Assembly: GCA_900469345.1 (NCBI GenBank)
Contig: UBWZ01000002.1
Location: 425,579-489,578 of the forward strand
DNA: 64,000 bases
Reading direction: 5' to 3'
DNA from: Hyphomicrobiales bacterium
GTDB taxonomy: Bacteria > Pseudomonadota > Alphaproteobacteria > Rhizobiales > Rhizobiaceae
Shown here: positions 8,633 through 17,440 of the stretch, piece after piece
How the letters are laid out: every line of letters starts with the position of its first letter
Numbering within the stretch: position 1 is the stretch's first letter
Made by a program: the position numbers and the translations under genes
Notes under the pieces: model-generated
Database searches by the model: none
Told to the model about the DNA's origin: nothing
Seen by the model: only the letters and a program-made list of their open reading frames with translations

Positions 8633-8726
8633 CGGCATCCGGCGCCGTAACTGACGGGCTCCGGCTCATCCGATGCGTTCGCTCGGCGTGGGGCTTGCTC
8701 TAGGACCCGCGCGGAAAAGTTATGGG

Positions 8727-9557
8727 TTACAGCAGGAAGTCGTCCGCATACATCTTGATATTCCCGGCAAGCTTGATAGCGAGATCAGCATGCTTGTCGC
8801 CGTTCAGATCGGCGTAGACGTAGGTATTGCCGCCTTCGTGATCATAACGAAGTTCACCCTTCTTTCCGTCGAAGTCCTTCGATCCCAGCCACTTGAAGGG
8901 CTGGTCCCCGGAATAATCGCTCCGCGCGTCGATAGCAGAAAGATCGATCAGATCGCGCGTCCCGCCACCGGCGACATGCTGCCAGTCGATGATCGTATCG
9001 GCAGCCTTCAGAGTGCTTTCGCCGACAGCTTTGAACAGGAACGTATCCGCCCCATCTCCTCCCCAGAGCCTGTCGGCTCCTGTACCACCATAGAGTACAT
9101 CATCGCCGCCGAAACCCCGGAGCTGATCATTGCCTGAACCGGTAATGATGTAGTCCTTGCTGTCGGTGCCCCTGATGTCATCAGCGCGACCAGTCCCACG
9201 GATTTCCTCGATAACGTCGGTCACCGGAAGGGACGAGTTGGCTCTCACAGTGGATCCGTCAGAGAGTGTTGCGTCGATCGTAAAAATGGCGCGGATGGAT
9301 TCAACACCCGACCCGTACTGCTCGTAGTCCAGAACCGACTTTAGGATTACCTTTGTGCCGACGATCTCGAACAGATCGGTCGGGAAATCGTCGGACCCGG
9401 TCATGCCACCGAAATCCACGTCCTCGAAGCTGGAAATCGTGGCGGAGGTCAGCGCCACCCCGACGCCCTCGACCGCGATGGTTGCCACCTCCGTGCCAAT
9501 CGGGAGGTCCTCCGGAAGTGACCCGAGAAGATTGGTGATGATGATATTGGTTGCCAC
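8727..9557 (-). CDS. Short RTX (hemolysin-type calcium-binding repeat) protein, probable type I secretion substrate
   Basis: A 276-residue acidic protein. Residues up to about 125 form a beta-rich domain with a cadherin-like ATLSDGSTV segment; then come calcium-binding nonapeptides of the GGxGxDxLx type (RGFGGDDVLYGGTGADRLWGGDGAD shape, near 150-180), followed by a serralysin-C-terminal-like FLFK...DTIIDW region. The protein ends in DDFLL, an acidic residue followed by hydrophobic residues, as in type I secretion signals. No Cys-based or Sec signal is present. GTG at 9557 is preferred because AGGAG sits eight bases upstream; an ATG at 9608 is the alternative. No HlyD-type adaptor or TolC is adjacent. 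Function unknown. Confidence 0.85.
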   Translation of the reverse strand: MATNIIITNLLGSLPEDLPIGTEVATIAVEGVGVALTSATISSFEDVDFGGMTGSDDFPTDLFEIVGTKVILKSVLDYEQYGSGVESIRAIFTIDATLSDGSTVRANSSLPVTDVIEEIRGTGRADDIRGTDSKDYIITGSGNDQLRGFGGDDVLYGGTGADRLWGGDGADTFLFKAVGESTLKAADTIIDWQHVAGGGTRDLIDLSAIDARSDYSGDQPFKWLGSKDFDGKKGELRYDHEGGNTYVYADLNGDKHADLAIKLAGNIKMYADDFLL

Positions 9558-9658
9558 GGTGTTCTGCTCCTGGGATTTACCAAAAAGCAAATGCCTTTCC
9601 GTACGCAAAATACAAGCCTACGCTCAATGCAATCGGCAGATACACCTTTGCATATCGC

Positions 9659-11521
9659 TCAGATCACCTCGTCCATGGCGACGAAGCCGCCGGACTGGCG
9701 CGTCCAGAGGTCCGCATAGAGCCCGCCGCGCGCCAAGAGCTCGCTGTGCGTCCCCTCCTCGATGATCCGGCCCTTGTCCATCACCACCAGCCGGTCGAGC
9801 GAGGCGATGGTCGACAGCCGGTGGGCGATGGCGAGCACGGTCTTGCCCTGCATCAGCCGGTCGAGATTGGATTGGATCGCCGCCTCGACCTCGGAATCGA
9901 GCGCCGACGTCGCCTCGTCGAGAACCAGGATCGGCGCGTCCTTGAGCATCACCCGGGCAATGGCGATGCGCTGCCGCTGGCCGCCGGACAGCTTGACGCC
10001 GCGCTCGCCGACATGCGCGTCGAACGCCTTGCGGCCGCGCTGGTCGGTGAGCGACAGGATGAACTGGTCGGCTTCCGCCTTGCGCGCCGCCTCGAGCAGA
10101 TCGTCGTCTGAGGCATCCGGCCGCCCGAACAGGATGTTGTCGCGCACCGAGCGGTGCAGCAGCGAGGTATCCTGCGTCACCATGCCCAGATTGCCTCGCA
10201 GCGATTCCTGCGTCACCTTGGCAATATCCTGCCCGTCGATCAGGATGCGGCCGTCCTGGATGTCGTAGAAGCGCAGGAGCAGGTTGACCAGCGTCGACTT
10301 GCCGGCGCCGGAGCGTCCGATGATGCCGATCTTTTCGCCGGGCCGGATGGTGATCGAGAAGTCCTCGATGACCGGCTTTCCCGTTCCGTACGAAAACGAC
10401 ACGTTCTCGAAGCGGATCTCCGGTTTCTTGACCACCAGCTCCTTCGCACCGGGCGCATCCACGAGGCCGATCGGCTGCGAAATCAGCTCGGCGGCGTTCT
10501 GCACGGTGCCGAAATTGCGCATGATGCCGTTGAACTGGGTCATCAGTCGGCCGAGCAGGAAGTTCAGCCGCAGCACCAGCGCCAGCGTGAAGGCAACGGC
10601 CCCGGCGCTGATCTTGCCGGAAAGCCACAGGTGGATGCAGAGCGCCGCCATAGAGGTGATCATCACGCCCGACAGCAGCGCCATCGAAGCACGCACGCCG
10701 GTGATGAACCGGGTGAACATGATCAGCGTGTCCTGGTAGATCTCGAAGCCCTGACGCATGTAGCGGTCATTCGCCTCGTCGCGTCCGAACAGGCGCAGCG
10801 TCTGGATATTGCCGTAGGCGTCGACCATCCGGCCGGAAAGCATCGAGGCGGCCTCCGCCGTCTCGCGCGAATGGTAGCGGATGCGCGGCACGAAATAACG
10901 CGCTAGCAGTGAAAACACGAACACCCAGATGACCACCACGACGCCGAGCCGCCAGTCGAGGCCGCCGACGAGAAACAGCATCGAGGCGGCGTAGATCAAG
11001 ACAAACCAGACGCTTTCCATCAGCGAGGTCACGAGATCGCCCACCGCCTGCCCGCCGGACCACACCTTGGTGACGATCCGGCCCGAGAAATCGTTCTGGA
11101 AGAAGGACAGCGATTGCCGCGCCACATGCATGTAGGATTGCCAGCGCACCAGATTGTAGAAGCCCGGCGTGATGATCTGCTGGTCGATCAGCGCGGTCAA
11201 AAGGGTGACGAGGAAGCGCACCACGGCGATCAGCACCAGCATGCCGACCAGTTCCGGCCCGTGCTGGTCCAGCAGCCCGGGCCACCCGTCGCCTGGCTTG
11301 ACCGTGGCGAGGATGTCGACGAGGCGGCCGACGAACCAGAACAGCGCCGCCTCGATGCTGGCGGTCAGGCCGCCGAGCACCAGCATGGCGAGGAACGGCG
11401 CCCGCGCCTGGGCAACGTAGAACCAGATGAAACGGAACACACCCTCGGGCGGCCTCAGATCCTCCCGCCGGGCGAATGGTTTTATCCAGTTCTCGAAGCT
11501 GCGGAAGAAGGAAGCGATCAT
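9659..11521 (-). CDS. ABC exporter, fused membrane and ATP-binding domains (1)
   Basis: A 620-residue half-transporter: about six membrane helices (residues 45-340) then a nucleotide-binding domain with Walker A GRSGAGKST, signature LSGGQRQRIAIARV, Walker B ILVLDEATSAL with its catalytic Glu, and the H-loop AIAHRLSTI. The layout fits MsbA-like or multidrug/lipid exporters; the substrate is unknown. All ATPase motifs are canonical, so it does not look like the degenerate partner of a heterodimer. ATG 11521 is chosen over an upstream ATG at 11608 that overlaps the terminator of the chemoreceptor gene. A close paralogue lies at 13757-15610, with a chemoreceptor between. Confidence 0.92.
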   Translation of the reverse strand: MIASFFRSFENWIKPFARREDLRPPEGVFRFIWFYVAQARAPFLAMLVLGGLTASIEAALFWFVGRLVDILATVKPGDGWPGLLDQHGPELVGMLVLIAVVRFLVTLLTALIDQQIITPGFYNLVRWQSYMHVARQSLSFFQNDFSGRIVTKVWSGGQAVGDLVTSLMESVWFVLIYAASMLFLVGGLDWRLGVVVVIWVFVFSLLARYFVPRIRYHSRETAEAASMLSGRMVDAYGNIQTLRLFGRDEANDRYMRQGFEIYQDTLIMFTRFITGVRASMALLSGVMITSMAALCIHLWLSGKISAGAVAFTLALVLRLNFLLGRLMTQFNGIMRNFGTVQNAAELISQPIGLVDAPGAKELVVKKPEIRFENVSFSYGTGKPVIEDFSITIRPGEKIGIIGRSGAGKSTLVNLLLRFYDIQDGRILIDGQDIAKVTQESLRGNLGMVTQDTSLLHRSVRDNILFGRPDASDDDLLEAARKAEADQFILSLTDQRGRKAFDAHVGERGVKLSGGQRQRIAIARVMLKDAPILVLDEATSALDSEVEAAIQSNLDRLMQGKTVLAIAHRLSTIASLDRLVVMDKGRIIEEGTHSELLARGGLYADLWTRQSGGFVAMDEVI

Positions 11522-11608
11522 CCGCGGGATATAGGGGGATTTGGCGCATGCGGAAAGGCTTCCGCCGATGACTTTTCCGCAATGCGAAAAACACGACCGC
11601 AAACGCAA

Positions 11609-11634
11609 AATGGCGGCCCCTGGAGGCCGCCATT
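11609..11634 (-). terminator. Rho-independent terminator of the chemoreceptor gene
   Basis: A perfect 10-bp stem (AATGGCGGCC at 11609-11618, GGCCGCCATT at 11625-11634) with a six-base loop, followed on the minus strand by TTGCGTTT. It is 23 bases past the stop of the chemoreceptor gene at 11657. Confidence 0.8.
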
Positions 11635-11656
11635 CGTCATCCCGAAAGACCGACGG

Positions 11657-13567
11657 CTAGAATTCCGACCATTCCTGCTTGACCGCCGCTGATCCGCCGG
11701 AAAAGGCGGACGCCAGCCGTGCCCCCATTGCCCGGGCCGGCGAGGAAACCGGCCGCGACGACGGGCGTGCCGCTTCGATCTTCGCCTGCATGTCGCCGAG
11801 CTTGAACTGCGCCAGAAGCTCGTTCAGCGTCGCTGCCTGGGCGGCAAGGCCATGGCTGGCGGCGGTCGTCTGCTCCACCATGGCGGCGTTTTTCTGGGTG
11901 CCCTGGTCCATCTGGTTGACCGAGGTGCTGATCTCGCCGAGCCCGGTCGACTGCTCGCGCGCTGCAACCACGATCGAGGCGACGTTGCTGTTGATCTGCT
12001 GCACGTTGGCGACCATCGCCTGCAGCGCCTCGCCGGTCTGCCCGACCAGCGCCACCCCATCGCGCACCTTGCCGCCGGATGCGGTGATCAGCGCCTTGAT
12101 CTCGCGCGCCGCGGCGGCGGACCGCTGGGCAAGCTCGCGGACTTCCTGCGCAACGACTGCAAAACCCTTGCCGGCTTCGCCTGCCCTCGCCGCCTCGACG
12201 CCCGCATTGAGCGCCAGAAGGTTGGTCTGGAAGGCGATGTCGTCGATCACGCCGATGATGTTGGAGATCTCGCTCGACGACTTCTCGATCGCTTCCATCG
12301 CCTGCACGGCCTGGCGGACGATTTCGCCCGAACGTTCGGCACCGGCCCGCGTGACGTCGACGAGCTGGCCCGCCTCGCCGGCGCGCGCCGCCGAATCCTT
12401 GACCGCCTGCGTCACCTGCTCGAGCGCCGCTGCAGTTTCCTCGACCGATGCCGCCTGCTGCTCGGTGCGCTTCGACAGGTCGTCTGCCGCCGAACGGATC
12501 TCGTTGGCGCCGGCATCGATCGCCCGGGCATTGTCGCCAACGGCGGTGAGCACGCCCTGCAGCTTGGCGACCGACTGGTTGAAGTTGACCCGCAGCGGAT
12601 CGAGATGCGCCGCAAAGGCGTCCTGCAGGCGGATGGTGAGATCGCCGTCGGACAGACGGGTCAGTCCACGGGCGAGCCCTTCGACGGCGAGCGTCACCTC
12701 GGCGGCATCGCGCGCCTTCTGCTCCTCATGGGCGATCCGATCGCGCTCGCTCATCGACCGGTTGGCCTCGGTCTCCCGTTCGAGCCGTTCGCGCTCCAGC
12801 GCGTTTTCGCGGAACACGGCAACGGCCGCCGCCATGTCGCCGATCTCGTCGCGGCGGTCCGCATGGGGGATAGCGACTTGGCTGTCGCCCGCTGCCAGCG
12901 CGTTCATCGCAACGGTGATCGAGGTGACCGGGCGTGTCACCCGCAAAAGGCTGAGCGCGGCGGCGCCGATAGCGATCAGCACCGCGATGGCGACGCCGAT
13001 GAGTGTCGAAATGGTGATGAACGTGACCGCGTCCTGAGCAGTCGCAAGGTCGTTGGCGGCACGCACCTTGTTGTCGCTGATCAGACCCTGCAGCATGTCA
13101 CCGACTTCGCCGCCCTTCGGCACCATGTCGGCCAGAAGCGCCTTGGCTTCGTAGACGCGCGAGTTCTTGACGAGGTCGACGAAGTTGCCGCCCATCGCGT
13201 CATAGTCGGCGACGGTCTTCTGCAGCACCTCGAATTTCGCCTTTGTCTCCGGCAGGGTCATCGTCTCGGCGAACCCCTTGAAGGCGTCGTCGCGCGCCTT
13301 GACGGTGGCCTGGATCTGGTCGAGCGACTGGCTCTGGTCCTCGGCGGTGCTGGCGGCGAGCGTCATCAGGTAGAGACGCCGGATATCCGACATCAGCCGG
13401 TCCATGTTGGCGATCATCAGCGACCGGTCCATGCGGCGGTTGATGGAGGTGATCTGGCCTTCGAGCTGACCGACCGAGCGCAGCCCGGCGGCGCCCTGGA
13501 GGACGAGCATCAGGACGATCATGGCAAACAGGAGCGGCAGGAGGAGTTTGATCTTTATCGAGCGCAT
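11657..13567 (-). CDS. Methyl-accepting chemotaxis protein with C-terminal CheR/CheB tether
   Basis: A 636-residue transmembrane chemoreceptor. TM1 spans about residues 8-28, a helical periplasmic sensor domain (about 30-185) follows, then TM2 (about 185-210), HAMP ([22 protein letters not shown] onward) and the cytoplasmic signalling domain with the hairpin tip [39 protein letters not shown]. The last five residues, EWSEF, match the x-W-x-x-F pentapeptide that tethers CheR and CheB in high-abundance receptors. The ligand cannot be inferred. It sits between two ABC exporter paralogues on the same strand and ends at its own terminator. Confidence 0.95.
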   Translation of the reverse strand: MRSIKIKLLLPLLFAMIVLMLVLQGAAGLRSVGQLEGQITSINRRMDRSLMIANMDRLMSDIRRLYLMTLAASTAEDQSQSLDQIQATVKARDDAFKGFAETMTLPETKAKFEVLQKTVADYDAMGGNFVDLVKNSRVYEAKALLADMVPKGGEVGDMLQGLISDNKVRAANDLATAQDAVTFITISTLIGVAIAVLIAIGAAALSLLRVTRPVTSITVAMNALAAGDSQVAIPHADRRDEIGDMAAAVAVFRENALERERLERETEANRSMSERDRIAHEEQKARDAAEVTLAVEGLARGLTRLSDGDLTIRLQDAFAAHLDPLRVNFNQSVAKLQGVLTAVGDNARAIDAGANEIRSAADDLSKRTEQQAASVEETAAALEQVTQAVKDSAARAGEAGQLVDVTRAGAERSGEIVRQAVQAMEAIEKSSSEISNIIGVIDDIAFQTNLLALNAGVEAARAGEAGKGFAVVAQEVRELAQRSAAAAREIKALITASGGKVRDGVALVGQTGEALQAMVANVQQINSNVASIVVAAREQSTGLGEISTSVNQMDQGTQKNAAMVEQTTAASHGLAAQAATLNELLAQFKLGDMQAKIEAARPSSRPVSSPARAMGARLASAFSGGSAAVKQEWSEF

Positions 13568-13756
13568 GGAGATTCCGCCAAAGGTTCAATTGGGACGACG
13601 CAAGATCGACTTATCGTCAGCCGAGTTTGAAAAAAGGCTTACCACGGGTTGCGACTTCTGCCCCTCCTGCCCCGAGTTTGCGCCCGTGGCTCCTTTCGCG
13701 CGCAGCATGCGACGACAGGACGCGGCCGCACCACCTGCGCGTCCCGTCGCTACGGC

Positions 13757-15610
13757 TCACTCGGCTGCGGCGTCCTCCGGCTTTTCATTGCCGATGAAGC
13801 CGCCGGACTGGCGGGTCCACAGATCGGCATAGATGCCATGGCCGGCGGCCAGCTGCTGGTGGCTGCCTTCCTCGACGATCCGCCCGTCGTCGAGCACGAT
13901 CAGCCGGTCCATTTCCGTCAGCGTCGACAGGCGGTGGGCGATCGCGATCACGGTCTTGCCCTCCATCAGCGCGAACAGGTTTTCCTGGATGGCGGCCTCG
14001 ACCTCGGAATCGAGCGCCGACGTCGCCTCGTCGAGCACCAGGATCGGTGCATCCTTGAGAAACACGCGGGCAATCGCGATCCGCTGCCGCTGCCCGCCCG
14101 AGAGCTTGACGCCGCGCTCGCCCACGTGCGCGTCGAGCCCGGTGCGTCCCTGCAGGTCGCTCACCCCGTCGATGAAGTCCCAGGCATTCGCCCGCTTTGC
14201 CGCCTCGATGATCTCTGCATCCGTCGAATCCGGGCGGCCATAGGCGATGTTGTCGCGGATCGAGCGATGCAGCAGCGAAGTGTCCTGCGTCACGACACCG
14301 ATCAGCGAACGCAGGCTGTCCTGGGTCACGTCGGCGATGTTGTGGCCGTCGATGGTGATGCGGCCCTCTTCAAGGTCGTAGAAGCGCAGCAGCAGGTTCA
14401 TCAGCGTCGTCTTGCCGGCACCCGAACGGCCGACCAGACCGATCTTCTCGCCGGCACCGATGTCGAGGTTGAGCCCGGTGATCACGCCGCCACCCTTGCC
14501 GTAGTGGAAGCCGACATTCTCGTAGCGGATATGGCCCTTCTTCGCCGAGAGCGCCTGCGCGCCCGGCCGGTCGGTCACGTCGTGCGCCTTGCGCATCATC
14601 GAGATGCCGTCATAGACGGTGCCGATGTTTTCAAACAGCGCCGAGACCTCCCACATCACCCATTGCGACATGCCGTTGATGCGCATCGCAAGGCCGATGG
14701 CGATGGCGATCGCACCGATCGAAATCGCGCTGTCGAGCCAGAACCAGATGGACAGGCCACCGATCACGAACAGCGCCGTGCAGTTGTAGGAATAGACCAG
14801 CACCTGGAACAGCGTGACCTTGCGCATCTGCCCGTAGACGGTCTGCAGGAACACGTCCATGGCATCGCGCGCATAGGCCTCCTCGCGCCCTGCATGCGAA
14901 AACAGCTTCACCGTGCCGATGTTCGTATAGCTGTCGACCACACGCCCCGTCATCATCGAGCGGGCATCCGCCTGCGCGGCCGAAATCTTGCGCAGCCGCG
15001 GCACGAAATAGGCGACCGTCAGCGAATAGGCGATGATCCAGACCACCAGCGGCACGGCCAGCCGGAGGTCGGCGGCCGCCACAAGCACGATCATGGAGAT
15101 GAAATAGGTGACCACGTAGACGAAGACGTCCAGCACCTTCATCACCGTTTCGCGGATGGCGAGCGAGGTCTGCATGACCTTGGTCGAGACCCGGCCGGCA
15201 AACTCGTTGGCAAAGAAGGTCATCGAGTGGCTGAGCAGGAAGCGGTGCATCTGCCAGCGCGCGATCATCGGGAAATTGCCCATCAGGATCTGGTGCATGA
15301 TGAGCGAATTCAGCGCCGCGACGAGCGGAAGCGCGATCAGCACAACGAAGCCCATGCCGATCAGCCGCAGCCCCTCCGTCTGCAGAAATGTGGCGCGGTC
15401 CGCATGCGACAGCCAGTCGACGATCTGCCCCAGGAACTGGAACAGCATCACCTCGCCGATCGCGATCAGCATGGTGCAGACCGACATGATCAGCACCCAG
15501 GGCCAGACCGGCTTGGTGTAGTGCCAGAGAAAGCCGACGAGCGTCGACGGCGGCAGGGTCGGCGTCTCCTGCGGGTAAGGATTGACGCGCTTTTCGAACC
15601 AGGAAAACAT
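13757..15610 (-). CDS. ABC exporter, fused membrane and ATP-binding domains (2)
   Basis: A 617-residue half-transporter paralogous to the one at 9659-11521, with the same order of motifs: six membrane helices, Walker A GRSGAGKTT, LSGGQRQRIAIARVF, ILVLDEATSALDSEVE, AIAHRLSTL. Both end in the same DLWTRQSGGFI/V stretch, a strong sign of common descent. Walker B Glu and H-loop His are intact. ATG 15610 is chosen; a start at 15655 would add 15 residues with no conservation signal. A tiny ORF with a good ribosome binding site lies about 130 bases upstream (15743-15799). Substrate unknown. Confidence 0.92.
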   Translation of the reverse strand: MFSWFEKRVNPYPQETPTLPPSTLVGFLWHYTKPVWPWVLIMSVCTMLIAIGEVMLFQFLGQIVDWLSHADRATFLQTEGLRLIGMGFVVLIALPLVAALNSLIMHQILMGNFPMIARWQMHRFLLSHSMTFFANEFAGRVSTKVMQTSLAIRETVMKVLDVFVYVVTYFISMIVLVAAADLRLAVPLVVWIIAYSLTVAYFVPRLRKISAAQADARSMMTGRVVDSYTNIGTVKLFSHAGREEAYARDAMDVFLQTVYGQMRKVTLFQVLVYSYNCTALFVIGGLSIWFWLDSAISIGAIAIAIGLAMRINGMSQWVMWEVSALFENIGTVYDGISMMRKAHDVTDRPGAQALSAKKGHIRYENVGFHYGKGGGVITGLNLDIGAGEKIGLVGRSGAGKTTLMNLLLRFYDLEEGRITIDGHNIADVTQDSLRSLIGVVTQDTSLLHRSIRDNIAYGRPDSTDAEIIEAAKRANAWDFIDGVSDLQGRTGLDAHVGERGVKLSGGQRQRIAIARVFLKDAPILVLDEATSALDSEVEAAIQENLFALMEGKTVIAIAHRLSTLTEMDRLIVLDDGRIVEEGSHQQLAAGHGIYADLWTRQSGGFIGNEKPEDAAAE

Positions 15611-15742
15611 TGGAGAAGCCTCAAAAGATCTCCCTGCCACTCCCGCGCACGCCATGCGGCGTCCGGGGTGGAAGGGCTTAAAACCATCAAGGCCGCAAAG
15701 GCCCTGCGAACGAAATGGAGAAACTGCGTAAACCGCTGGGCG

Positions 15743-15799
15743 CTAGGCCAGGATGCGGAGGATCCGGCTGCGGAGGCGCCAGTGCACGGTCATATCCAT
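15743..15799 (-). CDS. Candidate 18-residue small ORF upstream of the ABC exporter
   Basis: ATG at 15799 encodes MDMTVHWRLRSRILRILA and stops at TAG 15743-15745. A GGGAG sequence lies six bases before the ATG, which is better than the ribosome binding site of the downstream ABC gene. The peptide is basic and amphipathic (five Arg, three Leu, two Ile). It may be a leader peptide or a real microprotein; nothing in the sequence decides between these. Confidence 0.45.
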   Translation of the reverse strand: MDMTVHWRLRSRILRILA

Positions 15800-15875
15800 G
15801 TGGGTCTCCCTAAAGCCTGCGTTGAAGATCTGGCAGCCTTTTAACGGGTAAAGCGGCCGTTGAAAAGATCAAATC

Positions 15876-15941
15876 GGGGCATCCTTGCCGCGCAAGCGGG
15901 GCATCCTTGCCGCGCAAACGCGGCATCCTTGCTGCCCAGAC
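15876..15941. repeat. Three tandem 22-bp direct repeats
   Basis: Three consecutive 22-bp units at 15876-15897, 15898-15919 and 15920-15941. The core GGCATCCTTGC is shared by all three; units 1 and 2 differ at one base, and unit 3 is diverged at its end. The array sits in the roughly 400-base intergenic region between the second ABC gene and trmL. The period is not a multiple of three. Confidence 0.8.
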
Positions 15942-16006
15942 GCACTGCCGCGCCGCGCTCACGATACCGCTTGAGCCCCAGCCTCCACTTGCCGTAAAGA
16001 CGAGCC

Positions 16007-16477
16007 ATGACAGCGCTTCGCATCGCCCTCTACCAGCCCGACATCGCCGGCAACACCGGCACGATCTTGAGGCTTGCCGCCTGCCTTGGCCTGTCGGTCG
16101 ATATCATCGAGCCCGCCGGCTTCGACATCTCCGACCGCAACCTCAGGCGCGCCGGCATGGATTACCTCGCCTCGGTCGCCCTGACGCGGCATGTCAGCTG
16201 GCAGCGCTTCGAGGAATGGCGGCACGACAACGGCGGCCGCCGGTTGGTGCTCGCCTCCACCAGGGCGGCCCTGCCCTATACCCGGTTCGACTTCCGGCAG
16301 GATGACATTCTGCTTTTCGGCCGCGAGAGCGCCGGCGTGCCCGACCACGTCCATGAGGTGGCGGGCGCCCGCATCCTCATCCCCATGGTCACCGGCCAGC
16401 GCTCCATCAACCTTGCCATGTCGGTGGCGATGATTTCCGGCGAGGCGCTGCGCCAGACCGGTTTCGCGCCCGGCTGA
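16007..16477 (+). CDS. trmL: tRNA (cytidine(34)-2'-O)-methyltransferase
   Basis: A 156-residue SPOUT-class methyltransferase that 2'-O-methylates the wobble base of tRNA-Leu species. Features of TrmL are visible: the N-terminal LYQPDIAGNTGTILRLAACLG, GFDISDRNLRRAGMDYL, the knot region LLFGRESAGVPDHVHE and the C-terminal IPMVTGQRSINLAMSVAM. Length is that of the minimal TrmL. It is followed by a secreted protein gene on the same strand. Confidence 0.93.
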   Translation: MTALRIALYQPDIAGNTGTILRLAACLGLSVDIIEPAGFDISDRNLRRAGMDYLASVALTRHVSWQRFEEWRHDNGGRRLVLASTRAALPYTRFDFRQDDILLFGRESAGVPDHVHEVAGARILIPMVTGQRSINLAMSVAMISGEALRQTGFAPG

Positions 16478-16578
16478 AAGCCCAGCCGCGGTCGCCGGTT
16501 TTTCTGGACCCTGCAGTCGGGCCTGTGCAATATCGGCGCGCGGCAAACGGACCGCGTCAAAGTATCGAATGGGTACGC

Positions 16579-17007
16579 ATGCATAAGATGGTGTTTGGCA
16601 GGGCTCTTGGTTTGCTGGCCGTATTTCTTTCGACGTCCGTCATGGCCCAGGAGGCGGATCACTATACCGCCGTCAGCAAGACAGCCATGAGCATCACCGG
16701 CGACGTCTGGATGGACGACTTCAGCATCACCTTCCAGAACGATGAATCGCTTGAGTTTTCCGCGCTTGTCGCCAACCATTTCGTGGTCGACGACAAGACC
16801 GTCGCGGCCTCCGTCTACCGGGTCAAGGACCCGGCCGATCCGGAACTGCAGAACGGCAACCAGCTCTGCGGCAACGGCGCGGTAAGCTACGTCGCCAGCT
16901 GGGCGCTTGGGGACGGCATGACCGCGATCGCCGTGTTTACCGGCAAGCGCGCGCCCAAAAGCGACGAAGACATGTGCGCCCTCTATACCTATGAGGATCC
17001 GGAGTAA
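16579..17007 (+). CDS. Hypothetical secreted protein
   Basis: A 142-residue protein with a clear signal peptide (MHKMVFGRALGLLAVFLSTSVMAQ, cleavage after AQ or MAQ). The mature part is acidic and beta-rich, with two cysteines (NQLCGNGA and DEDMCALY) about 43 residues apart that could form a disulfide in the periplasm. I do not recognise a family. The ATG at 16579 is preferred because it starts the signal peptide; an upstream ATG at 16525 is in frame. It lies downstream of trmL and converges with a small minus-strand gene. Confidence 0.7.
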   Translation: MHKMVFGRALGLLAVFLSTSVMAQEADHYTAVSKTAMSITGDVWMDDFSITFQNDESLEFSALVANHFVVDDKTVAASVYRVKDPADPELQNGNQLCGNGAVSYVASWALGDGMTAIAVFTGKRAPKSDEDMCALYTYEDPE

Positions 17008-17017
17008 GGCGCCGCGC

Positions 17018-17275
17018 CTAGTCGGCCGTCGGCAGCCGCCGCATGGTGAACTCGATCTGGTCGCCGTCGAGCTGTCGCCAGCTTTCCACTTCCGTCCAGT
17101 AGGCGGCCTTCGGGAATTCGGCAAACCACTCGCGTGCCTTTTCACGCGCGTCCTGGCGTGACAGGAGATACGTCTCGCGCACGAACATGCCGGAGCGGCC
17201 ACCGGGCTTTTCGAGCCGGTGACGGTCGATCCTGCGCTTCAGCCCGTCGAGCGGCGGGGGTGTGAATTTCGCCAT
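17018..17275 (-). CDS. Conserved-looking small hypothetical protein
   Basis: An 85-residue soluble protein rich in Arg, Trp and acidic residues, with ETYLLSRQDAREKAREWF and a WTEVESWRQLDGDQIEFTMRRL ending suggestive of an alpha-beta fold. ATG 17275 has AGAGG five bases upstream, which supports it over an upstream start at 17359. No family could be named. It is divergent from hemF. Confidence 0.6.
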   Translation of the reverse strand: MAKFTPPPLDGLKRRIDRHRLEKPGGRSGMFVRETYLLSRQDAREKAREWFAEFPKAAYWTEVESWRQLDGDQIEFTMRRLPTAD

Positions 17276-17440
17276 GAAAGCCTCTGGCCGCACTTGCTTG
17301 CAGCAAGATAATGCGCAGTTGCGTGCAATGCGAGTCGGTTTTTCGGGCCATGGCTGCATGCGGAATGGCTAAGGAAAGCCTCGTTTGCTAGACCCGGACC
17401 AGCGAATCGCGCGGCTCAGCGGCGACAGATGAGGACAGAA

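Noticed and set aside
15876..15941. The 22-bp array as a CRISPR
   Set aside because: The units are directly adjacent with no spacers and are diverged in the third copy; there are no cas genes in the window.
15841..16023. A 60-codon minus-strand frame across the 22-bp repeats
   Set aside because: The repeat period is not a multiple of three, giving changing residues per unit; no ribosome binding site or conservation signal was seen.
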